From Mytilus trossulus (Eukaryota; Mollusca; Bivalvia; Mytilida; Mytilidae), in the NCBI RefSeq assembly GCF_036588685.1, contig NC_086384.1:54478945-54542944 (forward strand): DNA of 64,000 bases. The letters run 5' to 3'. Both the position numbers and the translations under genes were made by a program. The notes below the pieces were generated by a model that was not told the DNA's origin, searched no databases, and saw only the letters and a list, made by a program, of their open reading frames with translations. Shown in pieces: positions 22,458 through 33,583 of the stretch (position 1 is the first letter of the stretch; every line of letters begins with the position of its first letter).

Positions 22458-23660
22458 AATGGCGCCCACGTTTCGTTGGGTTGATGGCACATACCAGTTT
22501 TTGTGGAGATCCAGATGTGAAGTCAGTGACCACCATTAGATGTCTCGAGTCCATGTATGCAGTGACCATGTGTGTTTGTTTACTTCCGTTATGGTACCAT
22601 GTGATGAACTTTACCACGTGCTTATGTTTACTAACATTCCAACCCATGTGATAATCGTCCACGTGCGTTTGTTTACAGTTTACCGGATGACATTATAGTA
22701 CCGGATGTTACTTATAGTAACTTGACTTTTTGTTTTCATTTTTGGAAAACTGAACTTTTATTATTCTACATTGTGAAATATTGTGATTCAATTATACTTT
22801 TGTGGAACAGTGTAATTATTGGAATAGTTTTCTAGTTTAAGGTAGGATTTATTTATTTACATTATATACTGTATACCATTTTGATACATTGAAACTTAGC
22901 ATACACTTGAAACATTTACACATTTCGAATTTAATTTTGAAATTTTGCATCCACTTTTTGGACTTTAAATATTTTTTTTTGACGTCCTACATTTTGACCT
23001 TTTCATACTTAAACATTTATACACATTAAAAAAAATTTTTTTTTCAATTTTTTTCCGAGGCTTACTTGGATTTGGACTTAGTCTGTCAGAGGACATGTAC
23101 ACTTATATTATTTAGGCATTCATTTATGGTGTACATGTATTACTGATAGTGATAAACATACTTTGTAGATTACAGTAGCATAGCTACATAGTATATAGCA
23201 TACACTTTTATATTTTAAATTTATTTTTCGGTATACAGTTGTAGTGTATTATACTTACATTGAACTATAACCCACATGGTATAGGTCAATGCTCAGTTGA
23301 ACTTAGCAATTATAACACACATTATGTTTTATGTGTAGCATTGCTAGTTAATATTAGATACATAGTATATATATCGTTTTTATAAATGTACTTTGTATAG
23401 TGACTTGGTACTTAAGTTGATATGAATTAAATTTATCATCATATTATTTACATATTAGACATTCACTGAGTTAGATAGTACCTAGATTTTGAGATTGTTG
23501 ATAGACATTGTTTATTATTTTTTAATATTGATTAAAAAATTTGCATTTGATCATTTAGTGTGGTGGTGTTGACACTTGTTAGATTTTTTCATTATTATTG
23601 AACTTGAATTAGGGTGAATGAATTGAATGTTTATAGGTACACTAGTTTACACCGTTTACC
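22458..23660 (+). other. Gypsy leader with primer-binding site, no Gag ORF
   Basis: Two bases after the LTR comes TGGCGCCCACGTTTCG (22460-), a TGG-initial primer-binding site of tRNA-complementary type; the tRNA is not assigned. The remaining ~1.2 kb is AT-rich with frequent stops in all plus-strand frames. A typical Gag ORF of 300 or more codons is absent. A TAG lies in frame five codons upstream of the ATG at 23661, so the polyprotein cannot simply extend upstream without splicing or frameshifting. Confidence 0.75.
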
Positions 23661-26600
23661 ATGTATGAACAACCGAATGAGCCATGTTACAACGCAATGT
23701 ATGACCAACCCTACAATACCTACGACACTTTTGATCCACAGTACTATCCACCACGCAGAAAACGTCGTCGCCACCGAAGACGCAACAGACAACGTCCATA
23801 CTGGGACCAGAAAGAAGCTGAATACCAACCTGCTCCGACTTATGTATCTCAAACATCCAGAGAACCTGTTATATGCTACAGATGTGGACAACCAGGCCAC
23901 TATGCCTTTGCCTGCTGTGTTAGACTGGATCACACTAGAAAAGCTTTTAACTTTCAGCAGATGAACACTGAAGCTAAGATGTATCAACAACGACAGTCAT
24001 CAGGTGATACAGAAGGATTACTTGGTAGCCCTAATGAAGTCACAGTAGTCATCAATGGACTTCAAGCAGCAGCACTACTAGATACTGGTTCTACAGTTAG
24101 TACAGTTAGCCAGTCATTCCATCGACAGTACCTTGCTGACAATCCTATCCAGACACTCAACCAGATACTTCATATCGAATGTGCAGATGGCCAGAACATG
24201 CCATACCTTGGTTACATCTCAGCAGATCTACAATTACCGGGTACATCTACATCAGCAGATCCTCAGCAATGCTTACTGTTAGTCGTTCCAGACAGTTCTT
24301 ACAACCAGCTAGTACCACTTCTACTGGGAACCAACGTTTTAACAGCAGCTATGACAGATGTAAAGCAACGATATGGATCACGCTTTCTACAAACAGCAGA
24401 TCTACATACACCTTGGTATATCACATTTAGATGTTTGCTTCTTAGAGATAAAGAACTGCAAAAGAGATGCAACAGACTTGCCATCATCAAGAGTGCTGAA
24501 GGAAAGACAATCCGTATACCACCTAACAAAGATGTCGTTCTACAGGGATATATGGACCATGAACTACCATACCATCCAGTTTGTGGACTCCTACAGTCAA
24601 CTGATAGAGCAGCAATACCATCTGACTTAGATATAGCTCCATCGCTAGTCTCATATGAGTATAGAAACAACAGCATCATACCGGTACATATCAGTAATGT
24701 AACCACCAGAACAGTGACCGTTTCGCCAAATGCCATCCTTTGCGAACTCCAACCTGTTTCAGTCACCGACATTGATGTACCAGACACCTACGAACAAGAT
24801 GCATGGAATGAATCTACATTTCCAGACACACTTACTGATGAGCAACTACATAAAGCCAGAGAATTACTACATCAATTCAGAGACGTATTCAGCACTTCGG
24901 ATACTGATATAGGCCACATCACTGCCGTTCAGCATAAGATAGAACTGATAGATGAAACACCATTCAAACAACGACACCGGCGTATTCCACCTGCCTTATT
25001 CGACGAAGTTAGAACTCATCTTCAACAACTTCTTACTGCTGGGATCATTCGTCGTTCACATTCGCCTTGGTCATCGAATGTTGTATTGGTTAGAAAGAAA
25101 GACAACAAGCTCAGAATGTGTGTAGATTATAGACAACTGAACCAGCTGACGATTAAAGACTCATATGCTCTTCCTAGAAGCGAAGAAATCCTTGACGCCT
25201 TGGGAGGAAACAACTACTATACCGTCATGGACATGAAGAGTGGTTATCACCAAGTAGAGGTAGAAGAGACACACAAGGCTAGAACAGCATTTACAGTCGG
25301 CCCTCTTGGTTTCTATGAATTTAATAGACTTCCGTTTGGCCTCGTAAACAGTCCAGCAACTTACCAACGTCTCATGGAACAGATACTTGGAGATCTTCAC
25401 CTAGATATATGCTTTATATACCTTGACGACTTGATCATCTTTTCAGAGACGTACGAAGAACATCTTGAAAGGTTACAGATGGTACTACAACGACTAAGAG
25501 AACACAACTTAAAACTTTCGCCCAAGAAATGTGCATTTTTCAAAGATAAAGTCAAGTACATCGGCCACATAGTCTCTAAAGATGGTATTTCACCTGATCC
25601 AGATAAATTAGAGAAAGTTATCAACTGGCCTCGACCAACAACGCCAGAAGAGGTACGTCGTTTCCTTGGTTTCGTCGGTTATTACCGGAAGTTTGTCAAA
25701 GATTTCTCCAAGATAGCAAGACCGCTCACAGACTTGATGCCTGCACCAAAGAAATCTAGTAAGCGAAAACTTAAGAAGCCAACAGTAACATCATGGGTTT
25801 GGGATAAACCACAAGAAGATGCATTCCAGAAGCTCAAAAGTCAACTAGCGATGCCACCTGTTCTTGGTTATCCGCGTTACAAGGAACCTTTTGAACTACA
25901 TACAGATGCATCTATGCTTGGTCTTGGAGCAATACTGTACCAATCACAAGAAGGAAAGAAGAGAGCCATAGCCTATGCCAGCAGAGGACTTAGCAAGACT
26001 GAGAGGAACTACCCAGTCCATAAATTAGAATTCCTTGCTCTGAAATGGTCAGTAACAGAGAAATTTCATGATTACCTTTATGGCAACACATTTACCGTGG
26101 TTACAGATAACAACCCACTTACTTACGTTTTAACAACAGCGAAGCTTGATGCCACTGGACATCGTTGGATAGCAAGTTTGTCATCATACAACTTTAATAT
26201 CGTCTATCGACCTGGTGCCAACAACGCTGATGCAGATGCACTTTCCAGACTTCCAGAACTACTTGGTCGTACCAACACCTCCAACATTAGTACAGATTCT
26301 GTGAAAGCCATTTGCCAGTTACAGCATGCACAACCATATGTTCAGACGTTATCGATGACAACATCTAAAGCCACTGATGATCCATACTTACCATCACAAC
26401 ATCTAGTTAACATCAAGATGGAACAGAAGCAAGATACTTACCTTAAAGATTGGATATATTGGGTTGATGAACATCCAAAGCCACGAAAAGAACAGTTAGA
26501 ACGTTCACCATGGAACACTTGGTTTATAAACAACTACGACAAATTGAAAATGGTTGATGGCGTACTCTACCGTATTATCCACGACAATGGGGAACAACAT

Positions 26601-28394
26601 AAACAACTTGTACTACCTGAAGTCTGCATTTCCAAAGTACTTACATCATTACATGATGAGATGGGACATCAAGGCAGAGACAAAACAGTATCATTGGTTA
26701 GAGATCGTTTTGTTTGGTTTGGAATGAATAGAGATGTTGACAACTGGATATCGAATTGCGACAGATGTATTCGACGAAAGCAACCTGCAAGTCATAGAGC
26801 ACCACTCATTAGTATCGAGACAACACAACCACTGGAGTTAGTATGTATGGACTATCTATCACTTGAAAGATCTACAGGTGGATTTGAGAACATACTTGTA
26901 ATAACAGACCACTTCACTCGATATGCATTGGCAATACCAACAAGAAACCAGACAGCAAAAACAACTGCAGACGCATTCTTCAACAACTTTGTCGTCCACT
27001 ATGGTTTGCCTGAAAGAATTCACTCCGACCAAGGTGCCAACTTCGGATCCAAAATTATCAAGGAATTATGTAACATCACTGGTATGACTAAGTCACGAAC
27101 AACACCATATCATCCGATGGGTAATGGCATCACCGAACGTTTCAACAGGACATTACTTGGTATGCTTGGAACATTAGAGAACGTCCAGAAGAAAGATTGG
27201 AAGTCGCATGTTGCTGGTCTTGTCCATGCTTATAATTGCACTCGTCAAACATCAACTGGATTCTCTCCTTACTATCTGATGTTCGGAAGACAACCAAAGC
27301 TACCTATCGACATCGCTTTTGGAATTGGAGATGAAGCTGAACCTATAACCACAACTAAGTATGCAGAAGAAATGCAAGAAAGACTTCGTAAGGCATATGA
27401 CACAGCAACAAGGAACATCTTTGCTGCCCAGAAACGACAAAAGACACACTACGACCAGAAAGTAAAAGGAGCTGTGCTGAAACCGGGAGATAGAGTTTTA
27501 GTCAAGACTCTAGCTTTTGATGGAAAGCACAAGTTAGCAGATAGGTGGGAAGATGACCCGTACCGTATAATTAGTCAGCCTAATTGTGGAATACCAGTGT
27601 ACGTGGTTCAGAAAGAAAACAAGGAAGGAAGAAAGAGGACATTGCATAGAAATCTGTTCTTGCCTATTGGAGATCTGCCCAAAGATATTGATAAAGAAAA
27701 GAAACGTCCTGCGCCCAGGCAACAAAGAAAGAAGCAGCCAGAGGAACCGACGAAATCTGAAGGGAACAGTGAGAACAGGACCACTGATGAAGTATCAGAT
27801 GAGGAGTCGGAGCAGGAGTATGGATATTGGATACTTGATAAGGATACACAGGACAACACTAACAGTGATGTACCAGTTGTGGACCTACAAGAAGAAGGAA
27901 CTCTTGGTTTCACTGGTGACGGCCATGATGGAGCTGAGAGTAGTGATCAGCAGGGAACTGGTTTAGGAGGGGACGCTCTTCCTGTGGACATTATTACAGC
28001 TGCAGAACCAAACCCTGTGAGTGATGAGGAACCTGAAGAAGCGACTGCTCAGACTATTGAAGAAAACACTTCTATTGATCAAGATGAGAGTGCGCCAACA
28101 GACTTGTCACTAGTAGAGGCAGAGGAACCCACCATAGCTCCGGAACAACAACGAAGAAGACGTATACTACCGACACCACCACGCGACCCACCAGTATCAA
28201 CTAGACCTCAGAGGGAAAGGAAACAACCGAAATACCTGGAGGATTATGTTTTATCTAAGCAGGCTACTACTATCCAACAGCCGGATTGGTTAATGAGGAT
28301 TCACTGGTTGGAGTCTGAAGCAAGAAAAGGAAGATTCAAAGGCTTAGAGATGGAGTTGTCAAGAACCATCCTCGACATTATGCGAACTGGTTAA
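23661..28394 (+). CDS. pol: Gypsy Pol polyprotein (zinc knuckle, protease, RT, RNase H, integrase)
   Basis: Intact, 1577 residues. Residues 1-70 are Tyr/Pro-rich with a very basic run (33-45), followed by one CCHC knuckle C72-C75-H80-C85. Protease: LLDTGSTVSTVS with D141. RT: YLDDLIIF with the YLDD box at 587-590. RNase H: LHTDASMLGLGA with Asp ~749. Integrase zinc finger: H998, H1002, C1033, C1036. Integrase core: D1064, D1123 and E1159, a D-D-35-E spacing. A GPY/F-like module (about 1290-1335) precedes an acidic tail ending in RPQRERKQPKYLEDYV (about 1513-1528). The nucleocapsid-like N-terminus is only ~110 residues and has no capsid or major homology region, so Gag is essentially missing. 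All catalytic residues are present, so the enzymes could be active. Confidence 0.96.
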   Translation: MYEQPNEPCYNAMYDQPYNTYDTFDPQYYPPRRKRRRHRRRNRQRPYWDQKEAEYQPAPTYVSQTSREPVICYRCGQPGHYAFACCVRLDHTRKAFNFQQMNTEAKMYQQRQSSGDTEGLLGSPNEVTVVINGLQAAALLDTGSTVSTVSQSFHRQYLADNPIQTLNQILHIECADGQNMPYLGYISADLQLPGTSTSADPQQCLLLVVPDSSYNQLVPLLLGTNVLTAAMTDVKQRYGSRFLQTADLHTPWYITFRCLLLRDKELQKRCNRLAIIKSAEGKTIRIPPNKDVVLQGYMDHELPYHPVCGLLQSTDRAAIPSDLDIAPSLVSYEYRNNSIIPVHISNVTTRTVTVSPNAILCELQPVSVTDIDVPDTYEQDAWNESTFPDTLTDEQLHKARELLHQFRDVFSTSDTDIGHITAVQHKIELIDETPFKQRHRRIPPALFDEVRTHLQQLLTAGIIRRSHSPWSSNVVLVRKKDNKLRMCVDYRQLNQLTIKDSYALPRSEEILDALGGNNYYTVMDMKSGYHQVEVEETHKARTAFTVGPLGFYEFNRLPFGLVNSPATYQRLMEQILGDLHLDICFIYLDDLIIFSETYEEHLERLQMVLQRLREHNLKLSPKKCAFFKDKVKYIGHIVSKDGISPDPDKLEKVINWPRPTTPEEVRRFLGFVGYYRKFVKDFSKIARPLTDLMPAPKKSSKRKLKKPTVTSWVWDKPQEDAFQKLKSQLAMPPVLGYPRYKEPFELHTDASMLGLGAILYQSQEGKKRAIAYASRGLSKTERNYPVHKLEFLALKWSVTEKFHDYLYGNTFTVVTDNNPLTYVLTTAKLDATGHRWIASLSSYNFNIVYRPGANNADADALSRLPELLGRTNTSNISTDSVKAICQLQHAQPYVQTLSMTTSKATDDPYLPSQHLVNIKMEQKQDTYLKDWIYWVDEHPKPRKEQLERSPWNTWFINNYDKLKMVDGVLYRIIHDNGEQHKQLVLPEVCISKVLTSLHDEMGHQGRDKTVSLVRDRFVWFGMNRDVDNWISNCDRCIRRKQPASHRAPLISIETTQPLELVCMDYLSLERSTGGFENILVITDHFTRYALAIPTRNQTAKTTADAFFNNFVVHYGLPERIHSDQGANFGSKIIKELCNITGMTKSRTTPYHPMGNGITERFNRTLLGMLGTLENVQKKDWKSHVAGLVHAYNCTRQTSTGFSPYYLMFGRQPKLPIDIAFGIGDEAEPITTTKYAEEMQERLRKAYDTATRNIFAAQKRQKTHYDQKVKGAVLKPGDRVLVKTLAFDGKHKLADRWEDDPYRIISQPNCGIPVYVVQKENKEGRKRTLHRNLFLPIGDLPKDIDKEKKRPAPRQQRKKQPEEPTKSEGNSENRTTDEVSDEESEQEYGYWILDKDTQDNTNSDVPVVDLQEEGTLGFTGDGHDGAESSDQQGTGLGGDALPVDIITAAEPNPVSDEEPEEATAQTIEENTSIDQDESAPTDLSLVEAEEPTIAPEQQRRRRILPTPPRDPPVSTRPQRERKQPKYLEDYVLSKQATTIQQPDWLMRIHWLESEARKGRFKGLEMELSRTILDIMRTG

Positions 28395-28467
28395 TGGCTT
28401 GCCGAGGACGTCAACTTTCAGTGAAGGGGGAAAACAGACTGGAATGACGTGGAAGTCATTTTCCTAC

Positions 28468-28478
28468 AGCGGGGAGAA
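28468..28478 (+). other. Polypurine tract of the Gypsy element
   Basis: AGCGGGGAGAA lies immediately before the TGTAGC of the 3' LTR, 74 bp after the pol stop. This is the expected primer site for plus-strand DNA synthesis. Confidence 0.85.
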
Positions 28479-30000
28479 TGTAGCAGAGTGATTTTTATGA
28501 TAATTTTATATATTGTAAAAATCATCTATTTAATTACTATATTTATTATAAAAGCTTTATTACATATTTTGAATATTGTATATTCAGTTTAATTTATTAC
28601 TTGCAAACCTTACTTTTATGTATAGTAATATTCACGTTATTTTTATGAATATTCATTAGGGTTTTACTTGAATCATTGTATCTGATTGGCTGTTAATATT
28701 TCGCGGTCAAGTTTAATTTCCTTTGTTTTGTACCTGTACATTTCCACGGACGATAGCCATGACAGTCCATTGAATTTATGTCTGTTTATCTTGACCACAT
28801 AGTTTACCTGTAAACCTTATATATTTTGGACAACATTATTATAGAATACTGTAAGTTACTTCTTTATTAACATTATTTATATTTTTCACGTAAATGATAT
28901 TCTAGTAAAGTTTCTATTTTGTTTTGTGACGTTCTCCTCATATCGCTTGTATGTAACACAAGTACACAAGATGTACGAGAGAGTATTTCATTAAGCTAGA
29001 AGTATATGATTTTATAATCTACGGTTTATTTGCCACGGTAGAATTGTATTGTTAATTTGCGTACATTACTATTTGATTATTGTCAGGAATAGTCTATATT
29101 TTATAAATGACGGCTTATTAAGTTAAAAGAAGGAAAAGTGTTTCCATTTATATAAAGTAATAGTTTTGTAGTAAATAGTTTTTATCAAGTACAAATATGA
29201 ATGCGTAAAGAATATTTGGTACATTGTATATTTTTATAATTCGAGTCCGAGTATTTATGTTCGTATTTTGGTTTCAGGAATCCATGTAATGTAATTATGT
29301 AGAGAACATGATTGTTGTTTATATGATGTGCCGTTAACCGTATCAGTACAACTCACTCCACAAGTGGTAAGAGTATATTTATTTATAGTTTAGCTTTTTT
29401 TTATATTGTATTGTAAACATGAGTTATCTCCCGTTAGTTTGGAGCTTTTAACGAATCGATAATATTGACATCATAAGTCTTTATGATTATTATATTTGCA
29501 ACTTTATGATTGTTGTATGATATTATATAGTTAATTATTATAAGTATTATATATTTTAATGAAGTCATTATTAATAAATGTAGTTGTAACATTTATTATA
29601 TACCGTTTGTAAGGTAAACCAGTATTGAATACAAATACACAGATACACATAAATTACGTATCACATTCCGATGTAGTGTATAGTCAAAGGTCAAGCATTT
29701 GTAAATGTACACGTGACACCCGAGGTCAATTTTATATAATGTAAACATCGAACATTTTCTACTTGCAATACATTTTACTTGCTACTTAGTAAATAACAGT
29801 TAAATGTATTATTAATTATATTCCTGTACTATATAACTGTGATATTCGTAAAAGTATATATATTATGTTATATGAAATAGCTTGTTATTTATATATGTTG
29901 TATTGCTATTTCAGACTTGTTTTATATACTGGTAATAAATCATCAGAACCCTTAGCTCTTGTTGGTGTTATCGTTAACGCATAGAAAACCACCTACTACA
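28479..30000 (+). repeat. Gypsy 3' LTR
   Basis: 1522 bp, TGTAGCAGAGTG..CCTACTACA, nearly identical to the 5' LTR at 20937. Followed by TATA, the duplicated target. Confidence 0.95.
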
Positions 30001-30235
30001 TATATACTAAATTAAGTCCTGGTATCTATGATGAAAATATTTACAACCTCTGGGTCGATGCCACTGCTGGTGAAGATTTATTTCCCCGGGGATATCACAA
30101 GCCCAGTAGTCAGCACTTTTTGTGTTGGCATGAATTTTTATTTATATGGTTATATCTATAAATCAAGGCGAAGTGTACGTAATTGCACGCCCCTAGCGGA
30201 ATACGGGATTAATAACGTTCGACGTTAGTTACGCA
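30001..30235 (+). repeat. 3' half of the mussel repeat split by the Gypsy element
   Basis: TATATACTAAATTAAGTCCTGGTATCTATGATG continues the repeat that stops at 20936. It runs on into ACCTCTGGGTCGATGCCACTGCTGGTG and CACAAGCCCAGTAGTCAGCA, phrases I recognise from the same abundant Mytilus repeat. Confidence 0.75.
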
Positions 30236-31514
30236 AGTTATCTCCCTTACTCCAAGAAAGGACACACAAAAGAGAAAATACTTCGTGCGGTCTATCATAA
30301 ATCCAACAAGCACGCCCGTGCTGTCTTTAAAAACCTAATCATGAGAAATTATCTGAATTACTCCATTTAGAAATCAAAGCATTGTATTGTTTCGTGGAGC
30401 CTGACTAGTGGATTTTTTTTGGTTTCAGACGCATGGGACATGATAGGCATTTCGTGTAAAAACTTATGATATCAACAGATTGTAAAAACGCATCACAACA
30501 GAATTATGAATAAATAAACATGTGACGATTCTACTTCTATTATTAATTATTTAATTATTAAAATTAAACCTGAATTGACCCAACAATATCGTTTTAAAAG
30601 CCGTAGTTTTCAACAAAAGCACACAGTACTCAACATAAAGTTTTAGGTTACCGAACAATTAATGAATGACATGTGAAATTAATTATTAGATTAAAAAAAC
30701 GTTGACATGTTCGTATTTTGTGCTCATGAAAATTTTAGGACATGTTTTATATCAATTTAGAAAATAAAGACGATACCAAGAGAATATAATTTGACGACTA
30801 GTCCAGGGCAACACTTACAAGTCGGAAGAACAAAGACGAAAGTTAACAAATTAGGCCCCAAACATATACTCATAGTAAACTAAAAAGTTATCACTCTAAA
30901 CATTTATCTTAGAATAAGTAAAAACTATGTCATTCAACTTCCAGTTTTTAACTTTTTATACATGTGCAGAAAATAAACAGGTGTCTTCTATTCCGTCCGA
31001 AATTTATTGGAAAACTGAATCTAAATTTAGAACCAAATTGAAATTCATTTATGATAAAAAATATAACACGTCATTTCTTCTTTTTCAAATTCCAATTTCG
31101 AAGAGATAGCAAAATTTGTTTTATTTTATTGTGTCTGTGTGCATCATTTCAAATTAGAGAAAAAATGTAATTTTGACTGAGTAACGTGTTATTCCTAATA
31201 GGTCTCAATTCAAGATTATGAATGCGTAGAAAATATCATTACGCTTAAAGAAAAGAGGCCAGGAAAGTTTGTGGCACTTGTAACTGTAATTTAATGTTTA
31301 GTGGAATGAGAGGTGAAATAAGCTCAGACTTTTTATACATTTCGATAGCATTTTAAAGATTTTTTTTTAATTTAACGGAAGTCTACTGCAAGGAATGCAT
31401 ATAAACGATCTCAATGATTATCCCGGAAGATATCGCACTCAATCAGCTCTATGCTTTCACTAAGTTCATGATAATAGATCATAATACAAGAATTGAGAAG
31501 CTCGTGGTGTACTA
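30236..31514. other. AT-rich sequence without a recognisable gene
   Basis: Starts with AAGTTATCTCCCTTACTCCAAG, a common mussel motif. No coding signal on either strand. Confidence 0.5.
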
Positions 31515-31527
31515 CACAGGCAAAATT

Positions 31528-31806
31528 GCAACGCATGTAAACGCATGTTTACCAGGAATTTACTCTACGTTTCTAAACATGTCAGAAACGCATGTTTGGA
31601 GCACCGTACGTTAAACGCATGTTTGGAGAACGTATTGTTTACATGCGTTTATGGAAAACATGCGTTTGAAAACACGTGGTAAACGGATGTTTATGTGAAA
31701 CATGCGTTTGAAAACACATGATAAACGCATGTTCATGGTAACCATATGTTTGAGAACATATGGCTAACAGATGATCATAAACCATATGGTAAACATATGT
31801 TTGGAT
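31528..31806. repeat. Degenerate array of ACATGCGTTT / CATATGTTT units (outer left)
   Basis: About ten imperfect units combining an ACGCATGTTT/AAACATGCGT-type half-palindrome with ACCAGGTGT/ACACGTGGTAAA, spaced roughly 25-35 bp and alternating in orientation. It grades into CATATG-centred variants. The mirror copy is 54420-54705 and a third array lies in the spacer at 43858-44262. Confidence 0.75.
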
Positions 31807-32403
31807 GATGGTTGCTTTACTTCCAGTTGCAGGTCAGATGCATATTCAGGCTATGAGATCATGATAATCAGAATTGAGCTCCAACCCTAATTTGTATAAG
31901 ACTGACACCCTAACTCACAAAGTAATAGTTTGCAGGAAGATATGTCTCCCTACCTGGACACAAAATTCTGACTATGTGTTGATTCAGTCTGCTCTTACTT
32001 CTTAATGCTTTTTGCCTAGCAAAGCAGCTTATACCAGTTTTCAAGTCTTTGCATTGACTCGGTCCCTGTTTGAACCTTTAATAACCTCCTGCACTCAAGG
32101 CAAGCACTTTCAGACTAACTGAGGTGTTCTAATAACATGTAGGATATATGAACAAAACATGTCATGATGTGAATTATTCTTTTGAAATAAAACTTTCATG
32201 GTATCAATTCTATTGCATCATATGCGCATTTCGTCTGAATGCAGATGTTTTAATCAATAAAGAATCTACAGCTTTACAGTTTGCACTTTGACATGAGTTT
32301 TTTAAGGATTTTTAAGAGCGCTTACAAATTATATCATTAAGATGAGAACCCCTTAACCATCCCATCAGCTTAAAATTAAACCCATTTCTATACATCCGTG
32401 TTG

Positions 32404-32510
32404 AAGGCCGTACTTTAACCTATAATGGTTTACTTTTTAAATTGTTATTTGGATGGAGAGTTGTCTCATTGGCACTCACACCACATCTTCCTATACCTAT
32501 GTTTTCTTAA
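32404..32510 (-). repeat. Interspersed mussel repeat, short form
   Basis: In reverse complement it reads AGGAAGATGTGGTGTGAGTG, CCAATGAGACAACTCTCCAT and then AAATAACAATTT, ending in AAGTACGGCCTTC. The mirror copy is at ~53735-53830. Confidence 0.65.
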
Positions 32511-33038
32511 AATGGCATGATTGATAATAAATTCTCATCTTTGGTAACAGAATATATTTTAAAAATTTGTTATCAGTATAATCAAATGTACATATATGTA
32601 ACAAAAGTTACAGTCTATTTCTTCATCTTTTTTTTCTGCTTTTAACAGTTTCTTTCCATGGCTGATTCTGAAATAAATGCAAGATGCAAATTTTATAATG
32701 ACAGCAACTAACTATCAATATATTTTGATTTTAAAACAAGCAAAATAATCAAATTAAGGTTAATATTATTATTACTTACAGTTATACATGAACATCTGTA
32801 TATTTACAAGCATTCTGTCAGTATTGCATTACAATTTATCGGACCACAGCTGAATTATCACGTTGTGATTGGTTAAACACCGTCACATGGTGACCCCTAT
32901 GAGACAGTTTGGGGTTAGTCAGTTTCATAAGAGGTCCATGACACGTTAATTGTGACGTCATCTATTAATGTTGTTGTATTTCATTGTTAATTTTTTCAAC
33001 AGAACGCAGAACAAAAGTCTGGTGTCCGATAAATTTGT

Positions 33039-33181
33039 TATACGGTTAACTACTGACCCCCTACAGATCCAGAGGGTGAATAAAATTAAAAGGGGATTTG
33101 ACCTCTGGCCTCACCCCCTATGAATTTCACTAACCCTCTATGGATCTGTATATACGTAGGGGTCAGTAGCTAACCATATTA
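33039..33181. repeat. Hairpin element, ~143 bp
   Basis: The ends ATACGGTTAACTACTGACCCC and GGGGTCAGTAGCTAACCATAT are complementary. An inner pair, CAGATCCAGAGGGTGA and CTCTATGGATCTG, also matches. Mirror copy 53050-53192. Confidence 0.75.
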
Positions 33182-33243
33182 CTTATAATATAGTCCCCTA
33201 CCAGTTAAATTTCATTGTATTGGAACATATTTCTAACTTTATC

Positions 33244-33451
33244 TACTGTGGATTCATTATTATTCGTTGGATACCAATTTTCGTGGATTTCGTGTGGACA
33301 GTTGAACCACGAAATTAAAAGTTCAACGAATGACAATTTTTCCTATGGCTTGTATGCAGACTTCAGCAAAACCACGAAATTAAATATCCACAAACAAGTT
33401 TTCCTCAATCCACGAAAATTGGTACCCACAAAAATAAATGAATCCACAGTA
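33244..33451. repeat. Hairpin MITE with TA borders, ~208 bp
   Basis: TACTGTGGATTCATTATTAT and ATAAATGAATCCACAGTA form the ends. ACCAATTTTCGTGGAT pairs with ATCCACGAAAATTGGT inside. TA dinucleotides at both borders fit a Tc1/mariner-type target. Mirror copy 52780-52987. Confidence 0.8.
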
Positions 33452-33583
33452 TAACTTGTCATGGTGTAACATGTGTAAACTATATAACAAATATCAAATC
33501 AAAGTGTTGAAAACTAATTATTTAAGTGAATTTTGTAAGACCAAGGAACATTATTATGCTCAAAATCATTACACCAGAAAAAA

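Larger units (their letters stand above)
20937..30000 (+). mobile_element. Ty3/Gypsy LTR retrotransposon, young, with minimal Gag
   Basis: The 9064-bp element is bounded by 1521/1522-bp LTRs and flanked by TATA on both sides (20933-20936 and 30001-30004). It has a primer-binding-like site (TGGCGCCCACG at 22460), a 1.2-kb non-coding leader, one intact 1577-codon ORF and a polypurine tract before the 3' LTR. I found only three LTR differences by eye, so the insertion is recent. The pol order is protease-RT-RNase H-integrase, as in Ty3/Gypsy. The oddity is the lack of a capsid-coding region. Confidence 0.95.

Noticed and set aside
31528-31806. Possible CRISPR-like or satellite array
   Set aside because: Units are degenerate, alternate in orientation and lack constant repeats with unique spacers; the setting is eukaryotic. 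Kept only as a degenerate array.
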